This document shows positions 29,357-39,472 of a DNA stretch of 64,000 bases, piece after piece (the stretch's first letter is position 1; each line of letters begins with the position of its first letter). Position numbers and translations under genes: made by a program. The notes beneath the pieces are model-generated. The model was not told the DNA's origin, did not search any database, and saw nothing but the letters and a program-made list of their open reading frames with translations. The DNA is from Marinobacter fuscus (lineage in GTDB: Bacteria > Pseudomonadota > Gammaproteobacteria > Pseudomonadales > Oleiphilaceae). The DNA lies in the NCBI RefSeq assembly GCF_003007675.1, contig NZ_PXNP01000076.1, forward strand, positions 186,001-250,000. The letters are read 5' to 3'.

Positions 29357-31357
29357 TCAATTCCCAAAAGCCAGTGACACGCCGGCGTAGATAAAGCGGC
29401 CCGCCACCGGCCGGAAATCATCAGCATCGGAAAAATCCCGCTGTTCATCGGTGGCATTATCGGCACCGGCAAATAGACGCAGCTGGTCGTTCAGCTGGTA
29501 ATTAAGTTTCAGATCAATAGCGGTAAATGCGGGAGACTCAGAGCCACTTGCCGCGTCGACAAACTCCTTGCTCTGGTAGCGGACGCGTGCCGTCCAGGAC
29601 AGCCCCGGCAGCACCAGCGGGCCATCCACCCCAAAAGACGCCTGATGCGCCGGGCGCCGGTTAAGATCGTTGCCGGTCTGGCGGTTTTCGGTTCGGGTCA
29701 GGGTGTATCCGGCGGTGAGCCGCCAATGCTCATCCGGCTCCCAGCCTGCGGTTGCCTCAAGGCCAAAGGTGCGGGCTTCAGCAATGTTTTCGTAACGGAA
29801 TACCATAACCCCGTCATTGCGTTCGCTCGTCGCTTCCGGATCTTCAGCGGTCTGAATCAGTTGTTCGATATCGTTCAGGTAAGCATTCGCTTCCAGCCAG
29901 ACGTTACGATTCCAGGACACTCCGGCGCCAAGCTGATAACTCACCGACTCTTCAGGTTTGAGGTCAGTAAAGCCTTTCACCACGTAGCCCAGCTGGCTGT
30001 GGTCAAAGGTAAAGTGGCGTTCTTTCAGGTTGGGCACCCGATAGCCTGCGCCCACACCACCCCGCACGAACGCGGTCAGCTCTGGAGTTTGCACCAGGTC
30101 GTACCGGGCATTTACCTTGGGTGCCGTGTGGCCACCGAAGTCAGAATCGTGCTGCACACGTACCCCGGTCACCAGCTCAAATGACGACAATGGCATCCAG
30201 GTGTCCTGCAGCCAGAGCTCGCGGCTATCCCGGTCACGCTCATTGGCACCACCCAGTTCTGAAACACCGTCAACCGACTGCTCCAGTGTTTCACGCTGCA
30301 GATCCACTCCCCCCATCAGGTGATGACTGGCGCCAACGGATCGGCCGAGATGTCCTGACACCCGGGATAGCGTCGATTCTGCCTGGCGGTCGTCAAAGCT
30401 CCCCTGGGCTGAGTATTTAAGGGTATTGTCCTCCAGCACCTCGTGCACCGCCGACCATCCGGCTTGCAACCCGGCACCGAGACCATGATCACCAGACACG
30501 CCAACGCGCGTACGGTAGACATCTTCGTCCTTACCCTGACGTATAACGAACGGCGGTTTACGGGCAACGAACCTTGAGCCTGACTCTTCTTCAAACCGGG
30601 CAACACTGGCCGTCAGCCTGTGATCTTCAGACGGATTCCAGTCCAGCCTGGCGGTCAGGTCGGTTCGGTCATATTCATCGCCAGGGCGCGCCCAGGTCTC
30701 CGGCTCCGGGTCTACTCCATCGGAATGCTGTTGTGATGCAGACAAACGCAGAGCGAACTGCTCCGCGCCACCCTGAACACTTGCCCGGGCACTGTAGCGG
30801 GCGGGCTCCAGCGACTCGCCAGAGGGGTTCTGATCCCCATAACTCCCAGCATCGGTGGAAAAGCTGCCAGACAGACCGGTTTTCGGTGCCCGGGTAATGA
30901 TATTAACGACACCACCAATACCCGAACTGCCGTATTGGGCCGACACCGCGCCCTTGACCACTTCGATACGCTCAATGTCAAGAACCGCAAGCTGACTGAC
31001 ATCAACTGAAGAGCCAGTGGTGGCAGTCATAGGCATGCCATCGATCAGAATCAGTACCCGGTCTGCCTCCACGCCCTGAAGCCAGACCTCATAACCGGGC
31101 TTGCCGTGGATTTCCCGTAACTGCAGCCCCGGCACATTAATCAGCGCCTCCTTCAGGTTTCGGGCATGGCTTTTTTCCAGTTCGCGGGCGGTCACCACCT
31201 CTGTCCGAACCGGCGTGTCGAGCAACTGGCGCTCCATTCGGGTGCCGGTAACCACCAGCTCGTCCAGATAGCCTGCTTCGCCGGCAAAGCCAGATTGCGG
31301 ATGTGCCAGCAGCAGACAGCAGGCAACTGATGAGAGTATAAATCTGAGGCGAAACAT
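29357..31357 (-). CDS. TonB-dependent heme receptor (HmuR-like)
   Basis: A 666-residue outer-membrane receptor. A signal peptide is followed by a TonB box (DELVVTGTR), a plug domain with VPGLQLREIHG, LILIDGMPM and the GAVSAQYGSSGIGGVVNIITR signature, and a 22-strand barrel with YRVPNLKERHF and the TDLKPEESVSYQLG segment near strand 14. It carries heme or heme from the HmuY-like protein across the outer membrane. First gene of the six-gene heme operon, preceded by a Fur-like box. The C-terminal residue is Asn after Phe, a slight departure from the usual terminal Phe. Confidence 0.9.
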   Translation of the reverse strand: MFRLRFILSSVACCLLLAHPQSGFAGEAGYLDELVVTGTRMERQLLDTPVRTEVVTARELEKSHARNLKEALINVPGLQLREIHGKPGYEVWLQGVEADRVLILIDGMPMTATTGSSVDVSQLAVLDIERIEVVKGAVSAQYGSSGIGGVVNIITRAPKTGLSGSFSTDAGSYGDQNPSGESLEPARYSARASVQGGAEQFALRLSASQQHSDGVDPEPETWARPGDEYDRTDLTARLDWNPSEDHRLTASVARFEEESGSRFVARKPPFVIRQGKDEDVYRTRVGVSGDHGLGAGLQAGWSAVHEVLEDNTLKYSAQGSFDDRQAESTLSRVSGHLGRSVGASHHLMGGVDLQRETLEQSVDGVSELGGANERDRDSRELWLQDTWMPLSSFELVTGVRVQHDSDFGGHTAPKVNARYDLVQTPELTAFVRGGVGAGYRVPNLKERHFTFDHSQLGYVVKGFTDLKPEESVSYQLGAGVSWNRNVWLEANAYLNDIEQLIQTAEDPEATSERNDGVMVFRYENIAEARTFGLEATAGWEPDEHWRLTAGYTLTRTENRQTGNDLNRRPAHQASFGVDGPLVLPGLSWTARVRYQSKEFVDAASGSESPAFTAIDLKLNYQLNDQLRLFAGADNATDEQRDFSDADDFRPVAGRFIYAGVSLAFGN

Positions 31358-31360
31358 ATG

Positions 31361-31375
31361 TGATAACCATTCGCA
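31361..31375. promoter_or_regulatory. Fur-like box upstream of the heme operon
   Basis: TGATAACCATTCGCA fits the 7-1-7 Fur pattern TGATAAT-N-ATTATCA at 11 of 14 positions. It overlaps the translation initiation region of the receptor gene (start codon at 31355-31357), where bound Fur would block expression. A further palindrome AACGA-TTG-TCGTT (31388-31400) lies 12 bases upstream. Confidence 0.4.
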
Positions 31376-31448
31376 AACTTTAACGCGAACGATTGTCGTT
31401 TAGTTAAAAGGGAAATTCAACTGTTTTTGAGAAGAATCAAGCGGGCAT

Positions 31449-31472
31449 AAAAAAACCGGCCTAAGCCGGTTT
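31449..31472 (-). terminator. intrinsic terminator of secB
   Basis: On the minus strand AAACCGGC, loop TTAG, GCCGGTTT is followed by a run of seven T residues. It stands 34 bases after the secB stop codon. Confidence 0.85.
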
Positions 31473-31506
31473 CTTGTATTCAGTGATCAAGCTACAAAGC
31501 GGCAGA

Positions 31507-32004
31507 TTAATGGGCCTGCTCTTCCTTCGCCTGACCTTCAGCTTCTTCTTGCTTGCGCTGGAGGGCCTGAGCGTAGATAGCGTCGAAGTTCACCGGCGCC
31601 AGCATCAGAGCGGGGAAGCTGCCCTTGTTGACAGTGGCATCAATCGCTTCACGGGCATAGGGGAACAAGATCGTTGGGCAGTAAGCACCCAGCATCTGGC
31701 CCAGTTGTGCGCCCTCAATGCCGGAGATCATGAAAACACCGCCCTGCTGGATCTCAACAATATAGGCAACCTTCTCGCCCACTTTGGCAGTGATGGTCAG
31801 CGACAGAACAACTTCGTACTGGTTATCGCTCACCTTGTTGTGCGAAGTGTTCAGATCCAGGTTAACCTGGGGCTTCCACTGCTCCTGAAAGACCAGCGGC
31901 GAGTTTGGCGACTCGAACGACAGATCCTTTACGTAGATACGCTGAAGCGCGAACTGGGGTTGGTTCTCGTTTTCGTTGCCTGCGGCTTGCTGATTCTCAG
32001 CCAT
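31507..32004 (-). CDS. secB: protein-export chaperone SecB
   Basis: A 165-residue cytosolic tetrameric chaperone that keeps preproteins unfolded and passes them to SecA. Family features are FALQRIYVKDLSFESPNSP near the start, the DLNTSHNKV strand, IQQGGVF and the conserved APYCPTILFPYARE-like LGAYCPTILFPYAREAID, and FPALMLAPVNFDAIY. Start at 32004 is preceded by AAGGA; a longer frame reaches 32037 but lacks family similarity. Followed by its terminator. The acidic, Gln-rich tail is normal for SecB. Confidence 0.95.
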   Translation of the reverse strand: MAENQQAAGNENENQPQFALQRIYVKDLSFESPNSPLVFQEQWKPQVNLDLNTSHNKVSDNQYEVVLSLTITAKVGEKVAYIVEIQQGGVFMISGIEGAQLGQMLGAYCPTILFPYAREAIDATVNKGSFPALMLAPVNFDAIYAQALQRKQEEAEGQAKEEQAH

Positions 32005-32136
32005 GATCAGTCCTTTCGTTTCCGTAGTAATGGGCAAGGCCCGTTGTTATAGGGTTCTCTGCCGGAACAGTTTACTGTCAGCTTCCGGACGGTAATGTGA
32101 AACAGTGCGCCAGATCGCCGGTCAGATCAAGACCCG

Positions 32137-32553
32137 CTATTTTTTCACCAGCGGCAGGTTGCTGCCTTTCCAGTCTGCAATGCCACCGTTCAGCCGCACC
32201 ACATTAGCAAAGCCTTCGGCATTCAGCTGCTTGACGGCCATGGCTGAATGCTGGCCCATCTTGTCGACCACAACGATCTGTTTTTCCTTGTGCTTGGAAA
32301 GCTCATTGACGCGGCTTTTCAGGCTGTTCAGCGGAATATTCACCGAGCCGGTAATTCGCCCTTCATTAAATTCTTTGCGATCACGGATATCCAGCACAAA
32401 GGCTTCGTCTTTGTTAATCAGCGTGATGGCACCCTGCGCGGAGATCTTGGCACCGCCACGCCGGGACTCCAGCACAACAATGGCCAGCAGGAACGCCGCA
32501 AACAGAGACACAAGAATGTAGTGGTTGATGACGAATTCAAACAAGCGATCCAT
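32137..32553 (-). CDS. membrane-anchored rhodanese-like protein (YibN type)
   Basis: A 138-residue protein with an N-terminal transmembrane helix (HYILVSLFAAFLLAIVVL) and one rhodanese fold (AFVLDIRDRKEFNEGRITGSVNIPLNSL). The active-site loop, where sulfurtransferases carry a cysteine, here reads IVVVDKMGQHSAM with no cysteine, so sulfur transfer is not expected. E. coli YibN likewise lacks it, as I recall. It sits directly upstream of secB on the same strand, the usual YibN-SecB neighbourhood, although no glutaredoxin gene lies between. Confidence 0.88.
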   Translation of the reverse strand: MDRLFEFVINHYILVSLFAAFLLAIVVLESRRGGAKISAQGAITLINKDEAFVLDIRDRKEFNEGRITGSVNIPLNSLKSRVNELSKHKEKQIVVVDKMGQHSAMAVKQLNAEGFANVVRLNGGIADWKGSNLPLVKK

Positions 32554-32761
32554 GAAACTACCCTGAAAATTGGTTTGGCCGGATTATACACACCCCTGCC
32601 AGCTCAAAGAAGGCGCAGCCTGGCCCTGCCCCACTGCCATAGATCAAAGGTATCGTGGTAATGAAATACCCCGCGCCGCCGTTCGTGGCCTGAGTAAATG
32701 AAAACGGTTACAATCCACCCCACTTTTACCTTGTTCTTTTTTCAACCAAGCGGACAACACG

Positions 32762-34309
32762 ATGACCGAGACGCGCAAACCCACTGCACTGATTATTCTC
32801 GATGGCTGGGGCCACCGTGACCCGGCAGATGACAATGCCATCTCCAATGCGAACACGCCTTTCTGGGACAAACTCTGGCAGAATCAGCCCCGAACCCTGG
32901 TGAACACCTCCGGCATGTTCGTGGGGCTGCCACAGGGACAGATGGGCAACTCGGAAGTCGGACATATGAATCTGGGTGCCGGCCGGGTGGTCTACCAGAA
33001 CCTGACCCGCATCGACAAAGATCTCGAAACCGGCCGCTTCCAGAGCAACAACGCTCTGTGTGCCGCGATTGATAAAGCCGTCGCCAACGGCAAAGCCGTC
33101 CACCTGATGGGGCTGCTCTCACCCGGTGGCGTTCACAGCCATGAAGATCACATTCTCGCCGCTGCGGATCTGGCAGCAGCCCGCGGTGCCCGGGAAGTTT
33201 ACATCCACGCCTTCCTCGACGGCCGGGACATGCCGCCCCGCAGTGCCCGCCCGTCTCTCGAAAAAGCCGCTGCCAAGATGAAAAGCCTGGGCGTGGGCAG
33301 GGTGGCCACTATTGTTGGCCGCTATTTTGCGATGGATCGGGACAACCGCTGGGATCGGGTGGAGGCCGCCTATAATGCCATGACGCTGGGTGAAACCGAG
33401 TTCACCAGTGAAGACCCGGTATCGGCTCTGGAACAGGCCTACGAGCGCGGTGAAAACGATGAATTCGTTAAACCGACGCACATTCGGGCCGATGGCCAGC
33501 CTGCTGGCACGATCAACGACGGAGATGCGGTACTGTTCATGAACTTCCGTGCCGACCGTGCCCGGGAAATGACCCGCACCTTCGTAGATACGGGCTTTGA
33601 TGGCTTTACCCGCCGCAAACACCCGGAACTGGCAGACTTTGTCATGCTGACCGAGTACGCCGCCGACATCAAAACCTCCTGTGCCTACCCCCCGGAGAAG
33701 CTGAGCAACGGGCTGGGCGAACTGATGGCAAATACCGGCAGAACCCAGCTGCGCATTGCCGAAACTGAAAAGTACGCCCACGTGACCTTCTTCTTCAATG
33801 GCGGGCTGGAAGCCCCGTTCGATGGTGAAGATCGCATTCTGGTGCCCTCGCCAAAGGTGGCCACCTACGATCTGCAGCCGGAAATGAGTGCGCCGGAAGT
33901 CACTGACAAGCTGGTGGAAGCCATCAAAAGCGGCAAGTACGACCTGATCGTCTGCAACTACGCAAACGGTGACATGGTCGGCCACACCGGAAAACTCGAA
34001 GCTGCCATCAAGGCGGCCGAATGCCTGGATCAGTGCGTACAGCGAGTGGTGGAAGCGCTGGACGAGGTAGGCGGAGAAGCCCTGATTACCGCAGATCACG
34101 GCAACTGCGAGCAGATGACCGACCCCAATTCCGGGCAGGTGCACACCTCACACACAATCGGCCCGGTACCGCTGGTGTACACCGGTCACCGGAAGGTAAG
34201 CCTGAAAGACGATGGCAGCCTGTGCGACATCGCCCCAACACTGCTGGCACTGATGGATGCCGAAAAGCCCGACGAAATGACCGGGCACAGCCTGGTTGAT
34301 TTCCACTGA
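32762..34309 (+). CDS. gpmI: cofactor-independent phosphoglycerate mutase GpmI
   Basis: A 515-residue Mn-dependent enzyme interconverting 3- and 2-phosphoglycerate. The metal-binding Asp14 is in IILDGWG and the catalytic Ser64 in [17 protein letters not shown]. The C-terminal phosphatase half keeps [12 protein letters not shown] and the metal motif [13 protein letters not shown]. Divergent from the rhodanese and secB genes; the promoter may use TACAAT at 32709-32714. It overlaps the presumed coding start of envC. Confidence 0.96.
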   Translation: MTETRKPTALIILDGWGHRDPADDNAISNANTPFWDKLWQNQPRTLVNTSGMFVGLPQGQMGNSEVGHMNLGAGRVVYQNLTRIDKDLETGRFQSNNALCAAIDKAVANGKAVHLMGLLSPGGVHSHEDHILAAADLAAARGAREVYIHAFLDGRDMPPRSARPSLEKAAAKMKSLGVGRVATIVGRYFAMDRDNRWDRVEAAYNAMTLGETEFTSEDPVSALEQAYERGENDEFVKPTHIRADGQPAGTINDGDAVLFMNFRADRAREMTRTFVDTGFDGFTRRKHPELADFVMLTEYAADIKTSCAYPPEKLSNGLGELMANTGRTQLRIAETEKYAHVTFFFNGGLEAPFDGEDRILVPSPKVATYDLQPEMSAPEVTDKLVEAIKSGKYDLIVCNYANGDMVGHTGKLEAAIKAAECLDQCVQRVVEALDEVGGEALITADHGNCEQMTDPNSGQVHTSHTIGPVPLVYTGHRKVSLKDDGSLCDIAPTLLALMDAEKPDEMTGHSLVDFH

Positions 34310-34328
34310 ACAGCGGGCATCCGGTATC

Positions 34329-35465
34329 TTGAGACGACTGATAGCGGTGGCACTGGCCCTTACTCTGGGGGCTTCGCCCCTGCCTGCCCGGCAGGATGTG
34401 TCTCCTGAGCAGATCAAGGCTCTCAAACAGCAGATTGCTGGCATCGACCGGTGGCTGACAGATGCGGAGAAAGACCGTTCGTCCCTCGAACAGGAGCTTA
34501 CCGCAACCGAGCGAAAAATCAGCGCGCTGACCCGGGATCGGGAAGCCTTGCGCAAGCAGGCGCAGGATCTTCAGGCCCGGCTGAGCGGTCTGAGGGAAAA
34601 AGAACGGGAACTGACTGCCACCCTGGAAAAACAGCGCATCAGCCTGAAAAACCAGGTTCGCGCTGCCTGGATGGAAGGCGATGCGCCTGCCCTGAAAGTC
34701 TTGCTGAATGAAATCAAACCCGGCGAAATTGCCCGTACGCTTACCTACTACGAATATCTGAGCAAAAACACCGTTGCCCGGCTGGAGGCCTTCCAGAGTA
34801 ACCTGCAGGCTCTGAAAACCGCCCGGCAAGATGCACAGGCAACCAGCACCCGGCTTGCGAAAACCGAAGCTGACCTGGAACAGCGGCGGCAGGAACTGGC
34901 CAGCAGCCGCCAGCAACGGCAACAGACACTGGCGGCACTGAAAGCTGATATACGCAGCCGCCGCAGCGAACGGGAGACTCTGGAGGCAGACCGAAAACGG
35001 CTTGAGCAACTGCTGGAAGAAGTTCAGCAGGCCATCGCCAACATTCCTGCCCCGAACGAATCCAACCCGTTCAAATCACTGCGGGACAAGCTGCCCTGGC
35101 CTGCGCGCGGCAAAGTTGTCAGCAACTACGGCGCAACCTATGCCGACGGCAAACTCAGGCGCAGCGGTATACTCCTTAACACCGCCGAGGGTGCCGAAAT
35201 AAAATCCGTACACTACGGTCGGGTAGTGTTTGCCAACTGGTTGCGCGGGTTCGGGCTGATGACCATCATTGATCACGGCGACGGCTATATGTCGCTATAT
35301 GGCCACAGCAGCAGCCTGTTCACCGAACCCGGCGACTGGGTTTCTCCCGGCGACACCATTGCACTGGCGGGGCGTACCGGCGGCACCGAAGATCCGGCGC
35401 TGTATTTCGAAGTACGCAGAAACGGTAAACCGGTGAACCCGCGAAGCTGGCTGGGCAAGTTATAA
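34329..35465 (+). CDS. envC: murein hydrolase activator EnvC
   Basis: About 378 residues: a short signal peptide (IAVALALTLGASPLPA), a long coiled coil (residues about 30-245, rich in Leu-Gln-Ala-Arg heptads) and a C-terminal LytM domain (GKVVSNYGATYADGKLRRSGILL, IIDHGDGYMSLYGH). The LytM metal ligands are missing (Arg-Ser in place of His-x3-Asp; YFEVR in place of HFEVR), as in E. coli EnvC, which activates amidases AmiA/AmiB instead of cutting peptidoglycan. No ATG is available; TTG at 34329 gives the best signal peptide, and a TTG at 34296 is the alternative. Follows gpmI closely. Confidence 0.9.
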   Translation: MRRLIAVALALTLGASPLPARQDVSPEQIKALKQQIAGIDRWLTDAEKDRSSLEQELTATERKISALTRDREALRKQAQDLQARLSGLREKERELTATLEKQRISLKNQVRAAWMEGDAPALKVLLNEIKPGEIARTLTYYEYLSKNTVARLEAFQSNLQALKTARQDAQATSTRLAKTEADLEQRRQELASSRQQRQQTLAALKADIRSRRSERETLEADRKRLEQLLEEVQQAIANIPAPNESNPFKSLRDKLPWPARGKVVSNYGATYADGKLRRSGILLNTAEGAEIKSVHYGRVVFANWLRGFGLMTIIDHGDGYMSLYGHSSSLFTEPGDWVSPGDTIALAGRTGGTEDPALYFEVRRNGKPVNPRSWLGKL

Positions 35466-35549
35466 CAGGGCTGACAAACGCATTCCCGGCAGCCATACTG
35501 TCGCAATCAGGAAGCTGTCCAACTACTGGAAACAAAACAGGATAATTGA

Positions 35550-36935
35550 ATGAAACGGGCCGGAAGCACACCAAACACCCCTCTATGGCGTTCCATCATT
35601 CTTGCCACCTGCTGTTTCACCGCTTCCGGGCTGGCACTGGCCCAACCAATGCCAGACGCTTCTCAGGACAGCACGCGGGTAGAAATCAAACTGCCGGACC
35701 CTGAAGAACAGTTGCCCCTGGATGATCTGCGCAAATTCACCGAGGTGTTCAGCCGCATCAAGGATGCCTACGTGGAAGAGGTTTCCGATACCCAACTTCT
35801 TGAGAGTGCCATCAAGGGCATGCTCTCGGACCTGGATCCTCACTCCACCTACCTGGCGCCTAAAGACTACGAAGAACTGGAAGAAAGCACCTCAGGCGAA
35901 TTTGGCGGCCTGGGCATCGAAGTCGGCATGGAAAACGGCTTTGTTAAAGTAATTTCGCCCATCGACGATACCCCGGCCCAGAAAGCAGGGGTACAGGCGG
36001 GCGATCTGATCATCAAGCTCAACGAGAAGCCGGTCAAAGGCATGGCATTAGAGGAAGCCGTCAATCTCATGCGCGGCAAGCCGGGCACCGTGCTGACTCT
36101 GACCATCATGCGCGAAGGCGAAAGCGCTCCCGTGGAGATCGACGTTACCCGGGATGTCATCAAGGTTACCAGCGTCAAATCCCGGATCATCGAGAATGGC
36201 TACGGGTACGTCCGCATCACCCAGTTCCAGGCAGAAACCGGTCGCCAGTTCCGCAAAGCACTGACAGACCTGGAAGCTGAACACGGCAGCACCCTCGACG
36301 GACTGGTCATCGATTTACGCAACAACCCGGGCGGCGTTCTGCAGGCGGCAGTCGAAACCGCAGACGCCCTGCTGGACGAAGGGCTGATTGTCTACACCGA
36401 AGGCAGAATTCAGAGTTCCCGCCTGCGCTTCAGCGCACGGGCCGGCGACCTGATGACCAGCACCCCAATCGTCGTACTGATCAACGGTGGCTCGGCGTCT
36501 GCCTCGGAGATTGTTGCTGGCGCCCTGCAGGATCACGGTCGCGCCGTCGTCATGGGCACCCAATCCTTCGGTAAAGGCAGCGTACAGACGGTGATCCCTC
36601 TGGATGAGACCCACGCCATCAAGATGACCACCGCCCGCTATTTCACTCCGGATGGACGCTCCATTCAGGCCACCGGCATCAAGCCGGACATCGAAGTTCG
36701 CCCGGCTGAACTGAAGGAGTTGGCCAGCCAGCCTTTCTTCACCGAAGCGGATCTATCCGGCCATCTGGAGGGCGAGAACGAGCAGGAGGCCCGGGAGCAG
36801 CGAGAAAAAGCCGCTAACGCCGAAGCGTCGGCGGCAGACAGAGACTATCAGTTGCGCTCTGCTCTCAACCTGCTCAAAGGCATGAGCATCTTCAACAGCA
36901 AAAACAGCAGCAAAGCGCAGGGTTCTGACCAGTGA
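35550..36935 (+). CDS. ctpA: carboxyl-terminal processing protease CtpA (S41)
   Basis: A 461-residue periplasmic protease. After a signal peptide (SIILATCCFTASGLALA) come an N-terminal helical region, a PDZ domain (about 115-200, with GLGIEVGM and VQAGDLIIKLNEKPVKG) and the S41 catalytic domain. The Ser-Lys dyad is Ser317 in GGSASASEIVAG and Lys342 in SFGKGSVQT. The last 60 residues are polar with a Glu/Ala-rich helix. Such proteases trim periplasmic and envelope proteins including cell-wall enzymes. Its stop overlaps the GTG start of the next gene. Confidence 0.93.
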   Translation: MKRAGSTPNTPLWRSIILATCCFTASGLALAQPMPDASQDSTRVEIKLPDPEEQLPLDDLRKFTEVFSRIKDAYVEEVSDTQLLESAIKGMLSDLDPHSTYLAPKDYEELEESTSGEFGGLGIEVGMENGFVKVISPIDDTPAQKAGVQAGDLIIKLNEKPVKGMALEEAVNLMRGKPGTVLTLTIMREGESAPVEIDVTRDVIKVTSVKSRIIENGYGYVRITQFQAETGRQFRKALTDLEAEHGSTLDGLVIDLRNNPGGVLQAAVETADALLDEGLIVYTEGRIQSSRLRFSARAGDLMTSTPIVVLINGGSASASEIVAGALQDHGRAVVMGTQSFGKGSVQTVIPLDETHAIKMTTARYFTPDGRSIQATGIKPDIEVRPAELKELASQPFFTEADLSGHLEGENEQEAREQREKAANAEASAADRDYQLRSALNLLKGMSIFNSKNSSKAQGSDQ

Positions 36936-37744
36936 TTTTCAGGTTTACCCTCGCCTTGCTGGCGGCCCTGGCGTGCGGCTCTGCGCTCGCCAAAACGCCC
37001 GGGGAGCCACAACAGCCCACCATCGCCATCATTATCGACGATATGGGCCACAATCTTTACGAGGGCGAACGCCTGGCAAAAATTGACCAGCCGCTCACCC
37101 TTGCGTTTCTCCCCTTCCGCAAGCACACCGTGCAACTGGCAAAACTGGCCCACAGCAAGGCTAAGGAGATCATGCTGCACGCACCCATGGCCAACACCCG
37201 TAACTTCGGCCTTGGCCCGGGCGGCCTGACCGCCAACATGGATGAACAGGCCATTACCCGCACCCTTCGCCGCTCCCTGCAATCCATTCCCCACGTAACC
37301 GGCGTGAACAACCACATGGGCAGCCTGCTCACCCAGCAGCTCCAGCCCATGGACTGGGTAATGCAGGAGCTGGATCGCTATCCGCTCTATTTTGTCGACA
37401 GCCGCACCATCGCCTCATCCATTGCCGGCAGTGTCGCTGCGGCCTATGGCATTCCCAGCCTGACCCGGGATGTGTTTCTGGATCACGAGCAAACCGAGGA
37501 GTTTGTCGACCGGCAGTTCCGGCTATTGATTGAAACCGCCAAACGCAACGGCACAGCCATTGGTATCGGCCATCCCCATGCGGTAACGGTGGATTATCTG
37601 GAGAAGCATCTGCCCTTGCTGGATGAACAGGGTATTGCCGTTGCAACCGTCAGCGGCATCTGGGCGATGCGCAATGGTAATCGAGAGATGTTTGCAGAAG
37701 GCGACAAGCAGGCCATCCGGCCTGCTTACGCTCGCCACGATTAA
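36932..37744 (+). CDS. divergent polysaccharide deacetylase family protein (YibQ)
   Basis: A 270-residue exported protein with a signal peptide ([14 protein letters not shown]) and a divergent polysaccharide deacetylase fold: [56 protein letters not shown] and [18 protein letters not shown]. The usual NodB DDG...HSH metal site is altered, so activity is uncertain. GTG start overlaps the ctpA stop (GTGA). The gpmI-envC-ctpA-yibQ order is a common gammaproteobacterial cell-envelope cluster. Converges on hisF with a 4-base overlap. Confidence 0.88.
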   Translation: MIFRFTLALLAALACGSALAKTPGEPQQPTIAIIIDDMGHNLYEGERLAKIDQPLTLAFLPFRKHTVQLAKLAHSKAKEIMLHAPMANTRNFGLGPGGLTANMDEQAITRTLRRSLQSIPHVTGVNNHMGSLLTQQLQPMDWVMQELDRYPLYFVDSRTIASSIAGSVAAAYGIPSLTRDVFLDHEQTEEFVDRQFRLLIETAKRNGTAIGIGHPHAVTVDYLEKHLPLLDEQGIAVATVSGIWAMRNGNREMFAEGDKQAIRPAYARHD

Positions 37745-38514
37745 TCGCGCACTTCAATGCCCTGGGCTTTCATAAAGGCCTTGGCTTCGGGGATGGTGTG
37801 CTGGCCAAAGTGGAAAATCGAAGCGGCCAGCACCGCGTCGGCACCTCCGATGGTGACACCGTCCGCCAGGTGCTGAAGCTCGCCAACGCCACCCGAGGCA
37901 ATGACCGGCACACTCACCGCATCACTGATGGCCCGGGTGAGCCCCAGATCAAAACCAATCTTGGTGCCGTCCCGGTCCATACTGGTCAGCAGTAATTCTC
38001 CGGCACCCATCTCGACCATCTTTTGTGCCCACTCTACCGCATCCAGGCCGGTGGGTTTGCGGCCGCCGTGGGTAAAGATTTCCCAGCGGGGCTCTTCACC
38101 CTCGGCGCTGACCTGCTTGGCATCAATGGCCACCACAATACACTGGCTACCGAAGCGTTCTGCCGCCTCTTTCACAAACTCGGGGTTGAACACCGCGGCG
38201 GTGTTGATAGACACCTTATCGGCACCGGCATTCAGCAGTTTGCGAATATCCTCTACGGTGCGCACACCACCGCCGACGGTCAGCGGGATAAACACTTCTG
38301 CCGCCATACGCTCTACGGTTTCGTAGGTGGTATCACGGCTTTCATGGCTGGCGGTGATGTCCAGAAAGGTAATTTCATCCGCACCCTGTTCGTTATAACG
38401 GCGGGCAACTTCCACCGGGTCTCCCGCATCGCGGATATCGACGAAGTTAACGCCTTTCACCACCCGGCCTTTGTCTACGTCGAGGCAGGGAATAATGCGC
38501 TTGGCCAGTGCCAT
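37741..38514 (-). CDS. hisF: imidazole glycerol phosphate synthase cyclase subunit HisF
   Basis: A 257-residue TIM barrel that closes the imidazole ring using ammonia channelled from HisH. Hallmarks are [18 protein letters not shown] (catalytic Asp11), [14 protein letters not shown] [28 protein letters not shown], and [16 protein letters not shown] (catalytic Asp). Last gene of hisBHAF, 14 bases after hisA. Confidence 0.97.
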   Translation of the reverse strand: MALAKRIIPCLDVDKGRVVKGVNFVDIRDAGDPVEVARRYNEQGADEITFLDITASHESRDTTYETVERMAAEVFIPLTVGGGVRTVEDIRKLLNAGADKVSINTAAVFNPEFVKEAAERFGSQCIVVAIDAKQVSAEGEEPRWEIFTHGGRKPTGLDAVEWAQKMVEMGAGELLLTSMDRDGTKIGFDLGLTRAISDAVSVPVIASGGVGELQHLADGVTIGGADAVLAASIFHFGQHTIPEAKAFMKAQGIEVRD

Positions 38515-38528
38515 GGTTCTCTCCTTGA

Positions 38529-39266
38529 TCAGTTTTTCAGGCTGTCGCAGTAGGCCTGGGCTTCGGCGACATCGAGGGTGCCTTCGTAGATGGCGCGGCC
38601 GGTGATGGCACCGATCACGCCTTTGTCGGCCACAGTCGCCAGGCGCTTGAGGTCGTCCATGTTGGTAACGCCGCCGGAGGCAATCACCGGAATTCCGCCT
38701 TCTTCCGCCAGTTTGGCGGTGGCTTCCACGTTCACGCCCTGCATCATGCCGTCGCGGGCGATGTCGGTGTAGACGATGGATTCCACGCCATCGTTGGCGA
38801 ACCGCTTGGCCAGATCAACCGCCATGACTTCAGAGACTTCGGCCCAGCCGTCGGTGGCTACGCGACCGTCTTTGGCGTCCAGGCCGACAATGATGTGGCC
38901 GGGGAATTCCTTGCACATCTGGGTAACAAATTCCGGCTCTTTCACGGCTTTGGTGCCGATAATGACCCACTGTACGCCCGCTCGCAGATAAGCTTCGATA
39001 GTTTCTGCAGAGCGGATGCCGCCCCCGATCTGGATCGGCAGATTGGGGTATTTGACGGCGATGGCTTTGACGATTTCGCCGTTGACCGGTTCTCCGGCGA
39101 AGGCGCCGTTCAGGTCGACCAGGTGCAGTCGGCGGGCGCCAGCGTTCACCCACTTGGTGGCCATGTCGACGGGGTCGTCACCGAATACGGTGGAGTCGTC
39201 CATGCGGCCCTGGCGCAGTCTTACGCACTTGCCGTCTTTCAGATCGATTGCGGGGATGATCAGCAT
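38529..39266 (-). CDS. hisA: ProFAR isomerase HisA
   Basis: A 245-residue TIM barrel performing the Amadori rearrangement of ProFAR to PRFAR. The catalytic Asp lies in [15 protein letters not shown] and the second Asp in [28 protein letters not shown] binds phosphate. The start at 39266 has AAGGA before it; the frame continues upstream to 39431 but that part is the hairpin repeat and shows no family similarity. Between it and hisH sits repeat copy 2. Confidence 0.96.
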   Translation of the reverse strand: MLIIPAIDLKDGKCVRLRQGRMDDSTVFGDDPVDMATKWVNAGARRLHLVDLNGAFAGEPVNGEIVKAIAVKYPNLPIQIGGGIRSAETIEAYLRAGVQWVIIGTKAVKEPEFVTQMCKEFPGHIIVGLDAKDGRVATDGWAEVSEVMAVDLAKRFANDGVESIVYTDIARDGMMQGVNVEATAKLAEEGGIPVIASGGVTNMDDLKRLATVADKGVIGAITGRAIYEGTLDVAEAQAYCDSLKN

Positions 39267-39319
39267 ATTTGTTCCTTCGGAATTGGTTCGCTGGGAGTTT
39301 GGCGCCCGCCCACTGCTAC

Positions 39320-39409
39320 GGGGTAAGCCTTCCGGGACACGCGGTGAATACATCCATGTACGCTTGACTGCAGCATCCATGCTGCAGACAGTCCCGGAAG
39401 GCTTACCCC
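39320..39409 (-). repeat. long hairpin repeat, copy 2 (between hisH and hisA)
   Basis: Perfect 19-base arms (39320-39338, GGGGTAAGCCTTCCGGGAC, and 39391-39409) enclose 52 bases with an inner hairpin CTGCAGCAT-CC-ATGCTGCAG (39368-39387). Arms continue imperfectly to GCCCGC...GCGGGC at about 39304 and 39421. Read on the minus strand, the unpaired part contains AGCGTACATGGATGTATTCACCGCG-like sequence matching copy 1 at all but a few bases. Loop length (52) is identical in the two copies. It interrupts the his operon. Confidence 0.85.
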
Positions 39410-39472
39410 GCATCAGCGGGCTACATTTCACTTGCCCGCTCGAAACATCGGGCCAGAGTGCGGGTAACCGCC

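Noticed and set aside
39267..39431. Upstream extension of hisA
   Set aside because: It would translate the hairpin repeat; the family start and AAGGA site are at 39266.
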